A stretch of 64,000 nucleotides of DNA from Bacteroidales bacterium (GCA_013141385.1 JABFRB010000006.1:1-64000), one strand, 5' to 3'; numbered from the stretch's first letter, positions 26,012 through 33,731 are shown. Translations and numbers: made by a program. The notes: generated from the sequence alone by a model not told the origin.

Positions 26012-28771
26012 TTATCTATCCTCTTCTCTTTTATATAGAAAATTTCTCATCGCTTTCCGCTTCCTAAAAGTAAAAACCAGTGCCAAAATTACGATTGTAA
26101 CAAAAATCAATTTCTTTAGATACCAGTAATGATACAACTCATTCTGATTGCCATTTACCACTATACCTGCCCAAAAACGAGGGTGTGCATAAATTGGATC
26201 CGCCTTTGCGAGGTTTTTTAATTTGGCAAGCCTTAGAGCCTCATCCTTACGCATCCCCTTTAGAAGGTTCAGGAAAAAATCGTTAAGCATATTGTTTGTT
26301 GTCCTATCGGCTGCTGCCCAAAGCGACATCACCACGGACTTGCTACCAGCAAACATAAAACTTCGACTTATGCTTAGCACCCCTTCCCCCTCGGATAATC
26401 TCCCAGAGCCAGAGTAGCATGATCCCAGCACTACCATCTCCGCATTTAAATGCATGTTGTATACCTCCCATGCGTGCAGGTAGCCATCCTCTGAGGAATC
26501 GGTTGGGTTAGATAGAACGAGCTTTGAGTTGGCAGGGTTAAGGGTATCCTCAAGCCCATGGGCATAGAATTGGATGATACCGTATTTGCTAAAGTACTTC
26601 TTAAAATTCGCTTCCGTTGCTTTGTTCCCGGTTAGGGATTTTCCGAGGGTTAGCAGAGCAACCTTTCTTACACTCCTGAGTCCCATCGGGATACTCCTTA
26701 GCGAATCCTTTGAGTTTTTATAATCGGGGGCAATTCCAAGAAAATTGGGGGAGCCTTTATAATTGCTATTTAGGGTATTCCTGTAAAGAGTGGCTGAATA
26801 GGCGTAGCCTATCGGGTATTTCCTAAGCAGGTACGATTCATTAGCATAATCGCAATTATCGCTATCCTTGTATGGTTTATCGATAAGTACATCAAAAGGG
26901 ATAATGCTCAGCCCACCATCAGGGATTATTAGCAGACTTTTGTTTTTTAGCAGTGGTTCAACCGGGTATATAAGTTTTCTGTAAAGGGTATACGCCACTT
27001 CCCTGTAAGTAACATAATCCGATGAGTACTCGCTGTGAAGGGCTGATATAAAAAATTTGAGGCTTGAATTGAAGGTACTATCAACTTCCTGCTTTAGCAG
27101 ATGGAATGTATCCTTAGTAATGGTAAAGGTATATAATGCACTGTCACTTAGCACATATTCGAGAATAGCCTCCTTTTCCCCCATTGCTTTTTGTAGCTGC
27201 GGTACGCTTACAACCTGATTGCTGTATTTTAGCCTGTAGTAATCGGGGTAATTGCTCTCAAGCAGCTGCACAAGCCCTTCGAGCCTCTGCGTTAGGGTAA
27301 ACAGTTGCCTGTTCCACTCATCAATCTTCGCTCTGTTAGGGTGCTCCTGCTTGCTCTCCCCCTCAACCTGCATCCTTATATCGCTAATCTGCAATTCTAT
27401 ACCTCTTTCCTTTTTGCTGATGCTATCGGGTACTCCAGCAATTCCTTTGGCCATCTCATCATTCTTCAACTCCCTTAGCACGGCGTACTTGCCATACTCA
27501 GCGTACCGAAATGCTACAGCCATGTACTTTGAATCCCCCGAAATTTCGTATAGAGAATTTGCAATTTTCACCAAGGACAGATAAATTTCGTGCTCCTTTG
27601 CTGCCAGCTGCAGCTTAGAACCCTCGTACAGGTAACCCGTGCGCAAACGCTCAATAAAGGTAGCAGCCAGCTCAAGCGTTGCAAGGGCAGCATTTAGGTT
27701 CCCCTCCCTGCGCTCCTGTTCAACCAACCTCTCAAAGGCTTGCGCCTTTAGCTTTAGGATATCCAGCAAATCCATATCTGGGAGTACATCAACGCTGGGA
27801 TTTGCATATACTGAACTATCGTTAAAATTGTATATCTTGGATACTAAGGATTGCTGGTAGTATTTTAACGCCCGCTTATAATTTCCTGTTCTATAGTATA
27901 TTTGTCCGTTATTTACTAAGCATAAAGATGTGTAAGGATGTTTAATTCCGAGAGTACTGGTTAAGATTTTATAAGCCTTCCTGTAAAGTTGTTCACTTTT
28001 AAAGAACTCTCCTGTTTCTGAATAAAAGAAAGCATAATTTATATATGCCATCCCGGTCATGTAGTGATTTTCACCAAACTCAATGACATTAAATTCTATT
28101 GCCTTTTTAAAAAAGTAATCCGCTCTATTTAAACTATCCAACTTCTGATATACTAGCCCACAATTAAAATATGTCACGCTATTCTCCCCGAGTTTATTCT
28201 CCTTAGATATTTGAATGCTTTTCAGATAACTTACTCTGGCAAGTTTATAGTTTCCAAGTTTGTGGTAGGAGTAACCCAAATTATGATAGTTATCAACGAT
28301 ATAGCCGTATTTCTTCTTGTCTTTGCTCTTTTCTAGCACCGATAGTGTATTCTCTATATAGTAAATGGCCTTAGGGTAATCACCACTAAAAGAGTAGATA
28401 ATAGCAATATTCCCATTTATAACCGATAAACTAAAAACATCAGATGTCTTTTCTTTTGCCTTTTTGTAATAATCAATAGCTACGCTTAGATTACCAGACT
28501 CTCTATTCACCAATCCAAGTAGGTTATACACCCTAAAATATTCTGGGCTAATATCCTCTGGTATTTTACTCTTTAAAGCAAGAATCCTATTAAGAGATAC
28601 TAAGGCACTATTATAATCCCCTGCGGCATAGTAAGCCTTGCTGCTATCGTAAAGCGCATTTATTTTATCGGTATTGTTAACCTGCTGAGCGACAATCCTT
28701 GATTGGTTAATAGAAATAAATACTATTGGCAAAAGAAGGAGTTTGAAAACCAGTAAATTAAAAGAATTCAT
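26012..28771 (-). CDS. Secreted TPR-CHAT protein (caspase-like peptidase), copy 1
   Basis: A 919-residue protein from the ATG at 28771, where a signal peptide begins (NLLVFKLLLLPIVFIS). About eight TPRs (roughly 35-310) are followed by a helical linker with coiled-coil character (about 340-510). The CHAT domain (about 610-870) has the expected dyad His738 in FYAHG and Cys785 in LGSCYSGSG, plus RSFMFAGSKSVVMSLW. A TM helix (about 888-903) and a short Arg/Lys-rich tail end the protein, so the protease should face the periplasm, anchored in the inner membrane. CHAT domains are clan CD cysteine peptidases related to separase and caspases. A peptide gene with a double-glycine leader is divergently placed 70 nt upstream. 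GC content looks higher than in flanking genes. Confidence 0.88.
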   Translation of the reverse strand: MNSFNLLVFKLLLLPIVFISINQSRIVAQQVNNTDKINALYDSSKAYYAAGDYNSALVSLNRILALKSKIPEDISPEYFRVYNLLGLVNRESGNLSVAIDYYKKAKEKTSDVFSLSVINGNIAIIYSFSGDYPKAIYYIENTLSVLEKSKDKKKYGYIVDNYHNLGYSYHKLGNYKLARVSYLKSIQISKENKLGENSVTYFNCGLVYQKLDSLNRADYFFKKAIEFNVIEFGENHYMTGMAYINYAFFYSETGEFFKSEQLYRKAYKILTSTLGIKHPYTSLCLVNNGQIYYRTGNYKRALKYYQQSLVSKIYNFNDSSVYANPSVDVLPDMDLLDILKLKAQAFERLVEQERREGNLNAALATLELAATFIERLRTGYLYEGSKLQLAAKEHEIYLSLVKIANSLYEISGDSKYMAVAFRYAEYGKYAVLRELKNDEMAKGIAGVPDSISKKERGIELQISDIRMQVEGESKQEHPNRAKIDEWNRQLFTLTQRLEGLVQLLESNYPDYYRLKYSNQVVSVPQLQKAMGEKEAILEYVLSDSALYTFTITKDTFHLLKQEVDSTFNSSLKFFISALHSEYSSDYVTYREVAYTLYRKLIYPVEPLLKNKSLLIIPDGGLSIIPFDVLIDKPYKDSDNCDYANESYLLRKYPIGYAYSATLYRNTLNSNYKGSPNFLGIAPDYKNSKDSLRSIPMGLRSVRKVALLTLGKSLTGNKATEANFKKYFSKYGIIQFYAHGLEDTLNPANSKLVLSNPTDSSEDGYLHAWEVYNMHLNAEMVVLGSCYSGSGRLSEGEGVLSISRSFMFAGSKSVVMSLWAAADRTTNNMLNDFFLNLLKGMRKDEALRLAKLKNLAKADPIYAHPRFWAGIVVNGNQNELYHYWYLKKLIFVTIVILALVFTFRKRKAMRNFLYKREEDR

Positions 28772-28801
28772 TATTATTGCGATAATGTTCTTTAAATAGA
28801 G

Positions 28802-28809
28802 CAAAAATA
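28802..28809 (-). promoter_or_regulatory. Conserved -7 element upstream of TPR-CHAT copy 1
   Basis: CAAAAATA on the plus strand reads TATTTTTG on the minus strand, matching TAnnTTTG, 30 nt upstream of the CHAT start. The same octamer in the same context lies at 29093-29100 (decayed copy) and 32789-32796 (copy 2). Confidence 0.5.
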
Positions 28810-28840
28810 AACCTAAAAACTTAACTTAAAACTTAAAATC

Positions 28841-28966
28841 ATGAAAACGTTAAAAAAAATGAAACAAAACAGGACTTTAGAGGGATTTATTGCTATTAAA
28901 GCAAAGCACTTACAAGAAATCAAAGGTGGCGAGGCTGCCCCACTTCCAAGAGGTAGTGTTCTTTAG
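28841..28966 (+). CDS. Small peptide with double-glycine leader, divergent from TPR-CHAT
   Basis: A 41-residue ORF beginning with a Lys-rich segment (MKTLKKMKQNRTLEGF), an amphipathic stretch ending LQEIKGG (Gly29-Gly30) and an 11-residue remainder (EAAPLPRGSVL). The leader resembles the GG-type leaders of Bacteroidota RiPP/bacteriocin-like precursors, in which a hydrophobic residue and Ile precede Gly-Gly. It is transcribed away from TPR-CHAT copy 1, sharing a 69-nt intergenic region with it. No C39 transporter, radical SAM or LanB/M gene is nearby, so its processing is unknown. Coding status is inferred from the leader pattern and the decayed relatives at 29150-29250 and 32828-32875. Confidence 0.6.
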   Translation: MKTLKKMKQNRTLEGFIAIKAKHLQEIKGGEAAPLPRGSVL

Positions 28967-29049
28967 CTAGCAATACCCACAAGAACATAAGGAAAAAACC
29001 CGCAGATAGCAGAATGGGGATTTTGGCTGTCAGAGAATTAAGCTGTATT

Positions 29050-29250
29050 CTAAAAGAATTCATTATATTGCTATAATGTTCCATTGTTGGCACAAAAATA
29101 AACCAAATGTTTAACTAAAAACCGAAGATTAGGAAAACCAAAAAATGAAGAGAAGAAGACGGTAAAAGGGTTTAGAACCCTTAATGTGAAGAAACTATTA
29201 CAGATCAGAAATGGTAAAAAGATATTGTTTTTTAATTTGCAATAAAAACA
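29050..29250 (+). pseudogene. Decayed copy of the GG-leader peptide gene and CHAT promoter junction
   Basis: The sequence from 29050 (AAAAGAATTCATTATATTGC) closely matches the start-codon/promoter region of TPR-CHAT copy 1 at 28760, including CAAAAATA at 29093-29100. Downstream, in the position of the peptide gene, a frame-disrupted stretch encodes VKGFRTLNVKKLLQIRNGK, resembling the GG leader with Gly-Gly changed to Asn-Gly. The CHAT reading frame that should lie on the other side is missing. Confidence 0.5.
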
Positions 29251-29395
29251 AAAATAAATCCAAATGATTGTTTTTTTACTAAAACACTTGATTTTGAAAT
29301 AATATAATAAAGCCATACTGTCCATGAAAATTCTTTTACCAAGGTTTTAATCAATAAAAATAAGGTTTATAGATTAAGTCGTTTTGAGTTTGATA

Positions 29396-29541
29396 AGAGT
29401 TCCGAACTTTTAAAAAGTTCGGAACTCTGGTGTTTTAAGGGATTATTCAACATAGATATTAGGAGATTCAAACGCTGTTAGGTTCTTCGAACTCTATCAG
29501 GTTAAGACCTTCCAGAGTCGGCAGATCTGGAAGAGTCTAAA
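29396..29541. repeat. Composite palindromic repeat, copy 3 (three hairpins)
   Basis: H1 (GAGTTCCGAACTTTT/AAAAGTTCGGAACTC, 29398-29428), a spacer with GATTATTCAA, H2 (about 29470-29500) and H3 (about 29505-29537). This is the full unit; copies 5 and 6 at 32889 and 33455 have the same order. Confidence 0.85.
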
Positions 29542-29549
29542 AGTAAACC

Positions 29550-29660
29550 CGTCATTGCGAGCCTCGTTCTTTGAGGCGAAGCAATCCGACCCCAAACATG
29601 GGATTAACCTTGTAGAGTTCACACATTCGGATTGCTTCGCAAAAAACGTTCGCAATGACG
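29550..29660. repeat. Long GTCATTGCGA-type inverted repeat, copy 1
   Basis: CGTCATTGCGAGCCTCG...GCGAAGCAATCCG at 29550-29588 is complementary to CGGATTGCTTCGC...CGCAATGACG at 29628-29660, giving a long hairpin of about 110 nt. Related GTCATTGCGA repeats occur between genes in many bacteria. A second, diverged copy lies at 33622-33731. Confidence 0.8.
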
Positions 29661-29737
29661 GCGAATAACAATGATTTATGGAATGACGAAGATTCTATAA
29701 ATATTGGGGTGTTCCGCATTGTAACCCTACCGAAACG

Positions 29738-29812
29738 CCGATAGGTCTTTCAGACCCTATCAGGTTTTCCCGCTAGGCAAGACCTTCCAGAGTCGGTAGA
29801 CCTGGAAGAGTC
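29738..29812. repeat. Composite palindromic repeat, copy 4 (two hairpins)
   Basis: H2 variant CCGATAGG...CCTATCAGG (29738-29764) and H3 (29781-29812, GACCTTCCAG...CTGGAAGAGTC), located just downstream of the stop codon of CHAT copy 2. Confidence 0.85.
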
Positions 29813-29830
29813 TGTAGTTTCAGTATAGAA

Positions 29831-32764
29831 CTAAATCTTGGTAGAATCTGTCGGGCGTTTCCTATAAATCAGATATTTTGGGAACAGTAGACGTGAAAAT
29901 TTGCAAGCAACACGCCGATAGGCTTTTCGGATTATATGTAAAACCTGCATTTTCAGAGTCAACAGACCTGAAAGAGCCTGTGATGCGAGGATTCTTCCTG
30001 TCTTTTTTGCTTTATGCGGAAAGCTTCTTATCGCTTTCCGCTTCTTAAAGGTAAAAAGTAGCAGTAAAACTATAATGGTTACAAGAATTATTTTCTTTAA
30101 GTACCAGTAGCGGTACAACCCGTTCTGATTGCCGTTCACTACAATACCAGCCCAAAACCGGGGGTGTGCCAGAACGGGATTTGCCTTTTCGAGGTAGTCC
30201 AGCTTGGCGAGCCTCAGCGCCTCATCCTTGCGCATCCCCTTTAGCAGGTTCTGGTAAAAGCTATTTAGCATACCGATTGTTGACCTATCGTATGCCCTCC
30301 ATAGCGACATCACCACCGATTGGCTACCCGCATACATAAAACTTCTGCTAATGCTCAGTGCCCCTTCCCCTTTGGATAATTTCCCAGATCCAGAATTGCA
30401 TGATGCCAGAACCACCAACTCCGCGTTTAGCTGCATGCTATTTATCTCCCAGGCATGTAGGTAGCCATCGTCCGTTGAATCGGCTTGGGGCGATAGGAAT
30501 AGCATAGAGCTGGCAGGGTTTAGCGTATCCTCAAACCCATGCGCGTAGAAATGGATGATATTGTACTTACCACAATATTTCTTAAAATTCCCTTCCGTTG
30601 CCGTACTCCCAGCTAGCGGTTTCCCTAGGGTTAGCAGGGCTACCCTTCGTACGCTCTTTAAACCCAAGGGGATGCTCCTTAGGGAATCCTTTGATCCCTT
30701 GTAATCGGGGGCTATTCCAAGAAATTTGGGTGAGCTGCTGCCCTTACTATTTATGGAGTTATAGTACAGGGTTGCGGAATAGCCGTAGCCTATAGGGTAT
30801 TTCCTTAGCAGGTACGACTCTTTCCCGTAGTCGCACTTATCGCTATCCTTGTAGGGCTTATCGATTAGGACATCAAAAGGGATCAGGCTTAGCCTACCTC
30901 CTGGGATTACCAGCAGGTTTTTACTCTTTAGCAGGGGTTCAGCTGGGCGGATAAGCCTTTCGTATAGGTTGTACGAGGCATTTCTATACGCAACGTAATC
31001 CGATGAGTACTCGCTGCGCAGGGCGGAATTAAAGAAGTTCAGGTTTGCATAGAAGGTGCTATCGGCTACCTGCTTGGTCAATGAAAATGTATCACGAGTG
31101 ATGGTGAAGGTATACAGCTCATTACCCTCCAGAACGTATTCGAGTATAGCCTCCTTTTTGCCCATTGCCCCCTGTAGCTGCGGTAAACTTACAACCTGGT
31201 TGCAGTACTTCTGCCTGAAGTACTCGGGGTACTTACTCTCAAGCCGTTGCTCTAATCTTTCAAGTCTCTGCGTTAAAGTAAACCGCTGCAAGTTCAATTT
31301 CTCAATTTTCCCTTTACTAGGATGCTCAAGCTTATTCTCCTCCTCAATCTGCATCCTAGTACTGCTAATCTGCGCCTCTACTCTTCTTTCGCTATCAATA
31401 ATGCTATCGGAAATTCCTGCAACCCCCTTTGCCAACGCCTCATCCTTCAGCTCCCTTAGCACGCCGTATTTGCTATATTCGGAGTACCGGAATGCTAACC
31501 CTGCATACGTTAAATCCCCTGAAATTTCGTATAGGGAATTCGCAGTGCTTACCAGCGATAAATAGATTTCATGCTCCTTTGCGGTGAGTTGTAGCTTAGA
31601 GACTTCGTATAGACAGCCTGTGCGTAGCTGCTCAGTAAATGTAGCAGCAAGCTCAAGGGTGGCAAGGGCAGCTCTAAGGTTTTCCGTTCTGTTTTCATTC
31701 CCTGCTAGCTTGGTAAAGGCCTGCGCCTTTGATTTCAGAATATCCAGCAAATCCATATCGGGGAGTACATCCGCTTTTGGATTAGCATAAATTGAGCTAT
31801 CGTTGAAATTATAAATCTTTGATATTAGCGATTTTTGGTAATACTTTAATGCTTGTTTGAAACTTCCTTTCCGATAAAATAGTTGTCCGTTATTCATTAG
31901 GCATAAAGAGGTGTACGAATGCTTTCTTCCAAGGGTATTAATCAATATCTTATATGCCTTGCTGTACAACTGCTCACTTTTTGTTAACTGTCCAATTTCC
32001 GAATAAAAGCAGGCGTAGTTAATATATGCCATCCCTGTCATGTAGTGATTTTCACCAAACTCCTTGGTATTGCAGGCTATCGCTTTTCTAAAACAGTAAT
32101 CAGCTTTGTCTAAACTATCCATCCTCTTGTATGCCAACCCACAATTAAAGTATGTGTCGCTATTCTCCCTTAGTTTATTCTCTTTAGATATTTGAATGCT
32201 TTTCAGATAACTTACTCTGGCAAGTTTATAATTTCCAAGTTTGTAGTAGGAATAGCCTAGGTTATGGTAATTATTTGTAATATATTCATACTTCTTCTCA
32301 TTATCACTTTTTTCAAGTACCAACAAGGTATTCTCGTAGCAGTAGATTGCCTTGGAGTAATCGCCTCGTAAGGAGTAAATATTGGCGATATTATCGTTTA
32401 TTACTGATAGGTTAAATATATCCGAGGTACTTCTTAATGCCTTTTGGTAGAAGTCAGTAGCAATGTTTAGTTCACCTAGGTCTTTATAAGCTAATCCTAG
32501 CAAGTTATATACTCTAAAATATTCTGGGTAGGTGTCAGCTGGTATTTCGCTCTTTAGCTGAAGTACTTTGGTCAAAGCCCATGTGATACTGCTGTATTCC
32601 CCAACTGCATAGTATACCTTGCTGCTATCGTAGAGCATACTGGCATAGCTGGTATCCTTTGCTTGTTGAGCATTTACACTCGGCAGGCTAAGGGAAATGC
32701 CAACTAATAGCAAAATAAGAGCTTTGCCTACCAGAGTTTTAAATTGTGATTTAAAAAAAGTCAT
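29831..32764 (-). CDS. Secreted TPR-CHAT protein (caspase-like peptidase), copy 2
   Basis: A 977-residue paralog of the upstream TPR-CHAT protein, alignable throughout. It has a signal peptide (1-33, cleavage near NAQQ), TPRs (about 40-320), a helical linker and a CHAT domain with His742 in FYAHG and Cys789 in LASCNSGSG. A TM helix follows (about 891-906). Unlike copy 1 it carries an extra C-terminal tail of about 57 residues after the basic juxtamembrane segment. The tail is encoded by a diverged palindromic repeat, as if the original stop had been lost. The two genes are separated by about 1 kb of repeats and pseudogene and are probably transcribed independently. Confidence 0.87.
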   Translation of the reverse strand: MTFFKSQFKTLVGKALILLLVGISLSLPSVNAQQAKDTSYASMLYDSSKVYYAVGEYSSITWALTKVLQLKSEIPADTYPEYFRVYNLLGLAYKDLGELNIATDFYQKALRSTSDIFNLSVINDNIANIYSLRGDYSKAIYCYENTLLVLEKSDNEKKYEYITNNYHNLGYSYYKLGNYKLARVSYLKSIQISKENKLRENSDTYFNCGLAYKRMDSLDKADYCFRKAIACNTKEFGENHYMTGMAYINYACFYSEIGQLTKSEQLYSKAYKILINTLGRKHSYTSLCLMNNGQLFYRKGSFKQALKYYQKSLISKIYNFNDSSIYANPKADVLPDMDLLDILKSKAQAFTKLAGNENRTENLRAALATLELAATFTEQLRTGCLYEVSKLQLTAKEHEIYLSLVSTANSLYEISGDLTYAGLAFRYSEYSKYGVLRELKDEALAKGVAGISDSIIDSERRVEAQISSTRMQIEEENKLEHPSKGKIEKLNLQRFTLTQRLERLEQRLESKYPEYFRQKYCNQVVSLPQLQGAMGKKEAILEYVLEGNELYTFTITRDTFSLTKQVADSTFYANLNFFNSALRSEYSSDYVAYRNASYNLYERLIRPAEPLLKSKNLLVIPGGRLSLIPFDVLIDKPYKDSDKCDYGKESYLLRKYPIGYGYSATLYYNSINSKGSSSPKFLGIAPDYKGSKDSLRSIPLGLKSVRRVALLTLGKPLAGSTATEGNFKKYCGKYNIIHFYAHGFEDTLNPASSMLFLSPQADSTDDGYLHAWEINSMQLNAELVVLASCNSGSGKLSKGEGALSISRSFMYAGSQSVVMSLWRAYDRSTIGMLNSFYQNLLKGMRKDEALRLAKLDYLEKANPVLAHPRFWAGIVVNGNQNGLYRYWYLKKIILVTIIVLLLLFTFKKRKAIRSFPHKAKKTGRILASQALSGLLTLKMQVLHIIRKAYRRVACKFSRLLFPKYLIYRKRPTDSTKI
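29914..29980. repeat. Diverged composite repeat inside the 3' end of CHAT copy 2
   Basis: CGCCGATAGGCTTTTCGG followed by TTTTCAGAGTCAACAGACCTGAAAGAGCC is a recognisable H2-H3 relative. Here it lies within the coding region and specifies part of the C-terminal tail of CHAT copy 2. Confidence 0.65.
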
Positions 32765-32788
32765 TCGTGTTGTATTAATGTTTTAAAA

Positions 32789-32796
32789 CAAAAATA
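32789..32796 (-). promoter_or_regulatory. Conserved -7 element upstream of TPR-CHAT copy 2
   Basis: CAAAAATA (minus strand TATTTTTG), 24 nt upstream of the CHAT copy 2 ATG, in the same surroundings as the elements at 28802 and 29093. Confidence 0.5.
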
Positions 32797-32827
32797 TACC
32801 AAATTGTTAAACAAAAAACTAAAGGTT

Positions 32828-32880
32828 ATGAAAATGCTAAGAAAAGGAGAAGAAAAAAATGGTAAAAGGATTTAGAAACC
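32828..32880 (+). pseudogene. Decayed GG-leader peptide gene upstream of CHAT copy 2
   Basis: ATGAAAATGCTAAG opens a frame that stops after 15 codons. The neighbouring frame reads MVKGFRNLGDK, matching VKGFRTLNVKK of the decayed copy near 29170. The similarity ends where the H1 hairpin of the composite repeat begins (32890), so the 3' half seems to have been replaced by the repeat. Confidence 0.45.
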
Positions 32881-32888
32881 TTGGAGAT

Positions 32889-33033
32889 AAGAGTTCCGAA
32901 CTTTCTAAAAGTTCGGAACTCTGGCATTTAGGGATTGTTCAATGCAAATATTATGAGATTTAAACTCTGATAGGCTCTTCGAACTCTATCAGGTTTTCCC
33001 ACTAGGCAAGACCTTCCAGAGTCGGCAGACCGT
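32889..33033. repeat. Composite palindromic repeat, copy 5 (H1-H2-H3)
   Basis: H1 (GAGTTCCGAACTTTC/AAAAGTTCGGAACTC, 32890-32922), a GGATTGTTCAA spacer, H2 (about 32955-32984) and a truncated H3 (33009-33031) that breaks off before its second arm. Confidence 0.85.
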
Positions 33034-33057
33034 GAATGTTATGATGCTTTATATTGT

Positions 33058-33350
33058 AACCATGTCAGGGTTTTAAACTGGTGTGTTAATTTTGATATAT
33101 TTATTGATACTATTTTTCATATACATATTGAGTTCTTTTAATAAGGTAATAAGGTTCAAGCCTTGTATAAACAATAATTTTCCACTAAGGTTAAATATCT
33201 GAAAATAAGGTTTTTAAAACTTTAGTAGAAAATCGAACAACCTAGAGAATCAACCTTATTACCTTATTTTATTAACACAAATGTTGTAAGAAATTTATTA
33301 AACCTATTTCATTCAAAATTAACACACCAGTTTAAAACCCTGACATGGTT
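33058..33350. mobile_element. MITE-like element with 37-bp perfect terminal inverted repeats
   Basis: Positions 33058-33094 and 33314-33350 are perfect 37-bp inverted repeats. Inside them a second perfect 17-bp pair (33140-33156 and 33252-33268, AATAAGGTAATAAGGTT) nests, and a third imperfect pair lies near 33176 and 33222. The 293-bp element has no ORF. It interrupts a composite repeat whose uninterrupted relatives continue straight on, so it looks like an insertion; it could alternatively encode a structured RNA. Confidence 0.55.
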
Positions 33351-33454
33351 AAACGAAGATTCCATGATGGTGAATAATTCTACAAATATTTGGGGTGCTC
33401 TGCACCTTTTTTGCTGCTTAGCAGCCAAATACTTTGAGAACGAGAGGTATGTAA

Positions 33455-33609
33455 AGAGTTCCGAACTTTTAAAAAGTTCGGAATCCTGTTGTTTAAGAAA
33501 TTGTTCAGTATAAATATTAAGAGGCTCAAACGCTGATAGGTTCTCCGAACTCTATCAGGTTTTCCCGCTAGGCAAGACCTTCCAGAGTCGGCAGATCTGG
33601 AAGGGTCAG
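33455..33609. repeat. Composite palindromic repeat, copy 6 (H1-H2-H3)
   Basis: H1 (about 33456-33484), a spacer with AAATTGTTCA, H2 (33530-33559) and H3 (33576-33607, GACCTTCCAG...CTGGAAGGGTC). Confidence 0.85.
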
Positions 33610-33621
33610 GGAGCGTTAACC

Positions 33622-33731
33622 CGTCATCGCAAGCCTCGTTCTTTGAAGCGAAGCGATCTGTCTACACGCATGGGGTTAGCTTCGTAGAGCTCACACATTC
33701 GGATTGCTTCGCAAAAAACGCTCACAATGAC
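33622..33731. repeat. Long GTCATTGCGA-type inverted repeat, copy 2
   Basis: Same layout as 29550-29660 (GTCATCGCAAGCCTCGTTC ... GGATTGCTTCGCAAAAAACG ... CACAATGAC) with several mismatches between arms. Confidence 0.75.

Larger units (their letters stand above)
28967..29830. other. Non-coding repeat-rich region between the two CHAT genes
   Basis: It holds, in order, a decayed duplicate of the CHAT/peptide junction, a GAGTTCCGAA hairpin with composite repeat, a long GTCATTGCGA-type inverted repeat, and another composite repeat just before the end of CHAT copy 2. There is no intact gene. Confidence 0.7.

Noticed and set aside
29071-29325. 84-codon minus-strand ORF between the two CHAT genes
   Set aside because: It runs antisense to the decayed peptide/CHAT junction and reads as a translated AT-rich repeat region.
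26012-32764. Craspase-type (Cas7-11/Csx29) CHAT system
   Set aside because: There is no Cas7-11, crRNA array or other cas gene, and both CHAT proteins carry signal peptides and a TM anchor.
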